DNA from: an uncultured Xanthomonas sp.
Lineage (GTDB): Bacteria; Pseudomonadota; Gammaproteobacteria; Xanthomonadales; Xanthomonadaceae
DNA length: 64,000 bases
NCBI GenBank assembly: GCA_943912265.1
Contig: CALTTS010000002.1
Span: 124,001-188,000, forward strand
Reading direction: 5' to 3'
In this document: piece after piece, positions 62,129-64,000 of the stretch
How the letters are laid out: each line of letters begins with the position of its first letter
Position numbering within the stretch: position 1 is the first letter of the stretch
Translations under genes and position numbers: made by a program
Notes under the pieces: model-generated
Database searches by the model: none
The model's input: the letters and a program-made list of their open reading frames with translations, nothing else
What the model was told of the DNA's origin: nothing

Positions 62129-62759
62129 GTCGTGCATGCTCGCGTGTGGCACTGTCGGTACTGTCCAGCAGCGGGCGCAACCCGGCATCGATGGCCTCGC
62201 GTGCGCGGAAGATCCGCGAACGCACCGTGCCGATGGGGCAGCCCATCTTCTGCGCGATGTCCTCGTAACTCAGGCCGTCCATCTCGCGCAGGGTGATGGC
62301 GGTCCGCAATTCCTCCGGCAAGGCTTCGACCGCGCGCATCACCGTTTGTTCCATCTCCTGTCGCAAAAGTTCATGTTCGGGCGTGTCGCCGTCGCGCAGG
62401 CGGGTGCCGACGTCGTACTGCTCGGCGTCGGCGGCGTCGATGTCGTCGGTGGGCGGGCGGCGGCTGTGGGCAACGAGATGGTTCTTGGCGGTGTTCACGG
62501 CGATGCGGTGCAGCCAGGTATAGAACTGGGCGTCACCGCGGAAACTGCCGATGGCGCGGTAGGCGCGGATGAAGGTGTCCTGGGCCACGTCCTGGCATTC
62601 GCTCCAGTCGGAGACGTAGCGCCCGATCAGGCCGACGATGCGGTGCTGGTACTTGCGCACCAGCAGGTCGAAGGCCGCGCTGTCGCCGCGCTGCACGCGC
62701 CGCACCAGGTCCAGGTCCTGCGGTTCGGTGGATCCCTTTTGTGTCCAATCCTCGGCCAT
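62118..62759 (-). CDS. rpoE: RNA polymerase sigma-E (RpoE/AlgU-like)
   Basis: A 213-residue ECF sigma factor of the envelope-stress type. Region 2 reads AFDLLVRKYQHRIVGLIGRYV and DVAQDTFIRAYRAIGSFRGDAQFYTWLHRIAVNTAKN. Region 4 reads ALPEELRTAITLREMDGLSYEDIAQKMGCPIGTVRSRIFRAR. ATG 62759 starts MAEDWTQKGS, which is the usual xanthomonad N-terminus. It heads the run rpoE-rseA-mucD-lepA-lepB-DUF4845-rnc-era-recO. Confidence 0.97.
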   Translation of the reverse strand: MAEDWTQKGSTEPQDLDLVRRVQRGDSAAFDLLVRKYQHRIVGLIGRYVSDWSECQDVAQDTFIRAYRAIGSFRGDAQFYTWLHRIAVNTAKNHLVAHSRRPPTDDIDAADAEQYDVGTRLRDGDTPEHELLRQEMEQTVMRAVEALPEELRTAITLREMDGLSYEDIAQKMGCPIGTVRSRIFRAREAIDAGLRPLLDSTDSATREHARHER

Positions 62760-62800
62760 GCCGACCGCGCTCCCTGCAAAGCCCGGCAAAGGCCGGCTGC

Positions 62801-62828
62801 TGTGACCATCCCGGGCGGGAAAAGTTCT
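62801..62828 (-). promoter_or_regulatory. Candidate sigma-E-type promoter of rpoE
   Basis: On the minus strand AGAACTT (62828-62822) resembles the ECF -35 (GGAACTT). After 16 bases TCACA (62805-62801) stands at the -10 position. The -35 and spacing fit an autoregulated ECF promoter; the -10 is weak. Confidence 0.45.
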
Positions 62829-62918
62829 GCCGGATCGGCAACGTGGCGCTGCCGGCCGTTCAGGCGCGGGCCGTGCCGCACCCGTCCCGGCGTCGTCCCC
62901 TGCCTATCCAATGGGGAT

Positions 62919-62948
62919 TTGACGCGGTGGAAACAAGCTCGGGATGAT
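62919..62948 (+). promoter_or_regulatory. Possible promoter of the fadJ-like gene
   Basis: TTGACG (62919-62924, 5 of 6) and GATGAT (62943-62948, 4 of 6) are 18 bases apart, giving a leader of about 30 nt before ATG 62984. Confidence 0.45.
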
Positions 62949-62983
62949 AACGGCCTTTCCATACATGACCGGATGGTGCTGCC

Positions 62984-64000
62984 ATGCTCGCAGGCTTCGA
63001 TGGGCTTCGATTCAGCCACTGGGTGCCCGAGATCCGCGACGACGGCGTCGTGGTGCTTTCGTTCGACCGTGCGGGCACCTCGGTCAACGCCTTCTCGCAG
63101 GACGTGCTGATCGAACTGGGCGACCTGATCGAGCGCATCGCCATCGATCCGCCCAAGGCGGTGGTGATCCGTTCGGCCAAGCCGAGCGGCTTCATCGCCG
63201 GCGCCGACCTGAAGGAATTCCAGGAGTACGACCGCAAGGGCACGATCAACGACGCGATCCGGCGCGGCCAGGCCACGTTCCAGAAGCTGGCCGAACTGCC
63301 CTGCCCGACCGTCGCGGCGATCCACGGCTTCTGCATGGGCGGCGGCACCGAGATCGCGCTGGCCTGCCGCTACCGCGTGGCCAGCAGCGACCCGTCCACC
63401 CGCATCGGCCTGCCGGAAGTGAAACTGGGCATCTTCCCGGGCTGGGGCGGCAGCGCGCGCCTGCCGCGCCTGATCGGCGCCCCGGCGGCAATGGACCTGA
63501 TGCTGACCGGCCGCACCGTCTCGGCCGGCGCCGCGCGCGCGATGGGCCTGGTGGACAAGGTGGCCGACCCGGCGGTGCTGGTCGACGTCGCCGCGTCGCT
63601 GGCGCTGAACGGGACCCAGCGCCCGTTCAAGCAGAAGCTGCTGGCCTGGGCCAGCAACACTTGGCTGGCGCGCCAGATCCTGGCGCCGCAGATGGCCAAG
63701 CAGGTCGCGCGCAAGGCGCCCAGGGCGCACTACCCGGCCCCGTACGCGCTGATCGACGTGTGGAAGCGCGCCGGCGGCAAGGGCATCCAGGGCCGGCTCG
63801 ACGCCGAGCGCCGCGCCGTGGTGCGGCTGGCCGGCACGCCGACCGCGCGCAACCTGATCCGCATCTTCTTCCTCACCGAGCGGCTCAAGGGCCTGGGCGG
63901 CAAGGACCACGGCATCCGCCACGTGCACGTGGTCGGTGCCGGGGTGATGGGCGGCGACATCGCCGCGTGGTCGGCCTACAAGGGCTTCGAGGTCACCCTG
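62984..64000 (+). CDS. 3-hydroxyacyl-CoA dehydrogenase / enoyl-CoA hydratase (FadJ/FadB-like), 3' end outside window
   Basis: The visible 339 codons encode the N-terminal enoyl-CoA hydratase domain and the start of the dehydrogenase. The crotonase features are AVVIRSAKPSGFIAGADLKEF (oxyanion hole), IHGFCMGGGTEIALACRYR and LPEVKLGIFPGWGGSARLPRL with the catalytic Glu pair region. At the window end the Rossmann motif VHVVGAGVMGGDIAAW begins the 3-hydroxyacyl-CoA dehydrogenase. This is the multifunctional alpha subunit of fatty-acid beta-oxidation. FadJ and FadB cannot be told apart from this part. It is divergent from rpoE. Confidence 0.93.
   Translation, partial: MLAGFDGLRFSHWVPEIRDDGVVVLSFDRAGTSVNAFSQDVLIELGDLIERIAIDPPKAVVIRSAKPSGFIAGADLKEFQEYDRKGTINDAIRRGQATFQKLAELPCPTVAAIHGFCMGGGTEIALACRYRVASSDPSTRIGLPEVKLGIFPGWGGSARLPRLIGAPAAMDLMLTGRTVSAGAARAMGLVDKVADPAVLVDVAASLALNGTQRPFKQKLLAWASNTWLARQILAPQMAKQVARKAPRAHYPAPYALIDVWKRAGGKGIQGRLDAERRAVVRLAGTPTARNLIRIFFLTERLKGLGGKDHGIRHVHVVGAGVMGGDIAAWSAYKGFEVTL

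Overview
The window is a 64-kb stretch of high-GC chromosome from a gammaproteobacterium, almost certainly of the family Xanthomonadaceae (Lysobacteraceae). The basis is the close resemblance of LepA, RpoE, RlmD and MutL to xanthomonad proteins as I remember them, the gene orders (rpoE-rseA-mucD-lepA-lepB-DUF4845-rnc-era-recO; nnr-tsaE-ami-mutL with divergent queG; rpsP-rimM-trmD-rplS), and an OxyR-type site in front of katG. Genus cannot be fixed from the sequence alone. Nearly all of it is core genome. I see no phage, insertion sequence, CRISPR array, tRNA or rRNA.

Layout. 1-6.4 kb: the 3' part of mutS, an HI0933/BaiN-type flavoprotein, katG, and a DUF937 gene interrupted by an in-frame TAG. 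6.4-9.2 kb (minus): hslR and the ribosomal operon rpsP-rimM-trmD-rplS. 9.2-19 kb: a MltD-like murein transglycosylase, a HerA-like ATPase, cutC, a glycosylasparaginase, greB, a secreted hypothetical protein, rimO, a dienelactone-hydrolase/HIT pair, a 55-residue membrane protein and dcd. 19-30 kb: mrp and metG, which I recall as divergent neighbours in E. coli, are here separated by a visibly less GC-rich block of an S9 peptidase, a TonB-dependent receptor and a DUF2147 protein; a HAD phosphatase and a stand-alone rsxB follow metG.

29-39 kb: the minus-strand run nnr-tsaE-ami-mutL-DUF1684-traB/gumN, with queG and xseA diverging from it. 39-46.7 kb: a 976-residue GAF-GAF-GGDEF-EAL protein, yigZ, an ABC exporter and an AidB-like acyl-CoA dehydrogenase. 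46.8-52.2 kb (minus): a cold-shock gene, then nagZ-hpt-mtnP, a FrnE-type thioredoxin-fold protein, a CYTH protein and rlmD, with a response regulator-HPt gene divergent from rlmD. 53.0-53.8 kb is an A/T-richer stretch with no supportable gene but with repeats, palindromes and a terminator-like structure. 53.8-62.8 kb (minus) is one long envelope-stress/ribosome-maturation run from rpoE to recO. The window ends inside a fadJ/fadB-type gene.

Functionally the window covers mismatch repair (mutS, mutL with an endonuclease motif), translation and RNA modification (rpsP, rplS, trmD, rimM, rimO, rlmD, metG, lepA, era, rnc, tsaE, queG), peroxide defence, the sigma-E/MucD response, murein turnover (MltD-like, Ami, NagZ), purine and methylthio-nucleoside salvage (hpt, mtnP) and cyclic-di-GMP signalling. 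I did not find a clear new defence or mobile system. The most notable items are the amber codon in the DUF937 gene, the S9/TonB block between mrp and metG, the A/T-rich repeat region near 53 kb, a set of -10 hexamers placed so close to start codons that leaderless mRNAs are implied, and repeated promoter-like motifs.
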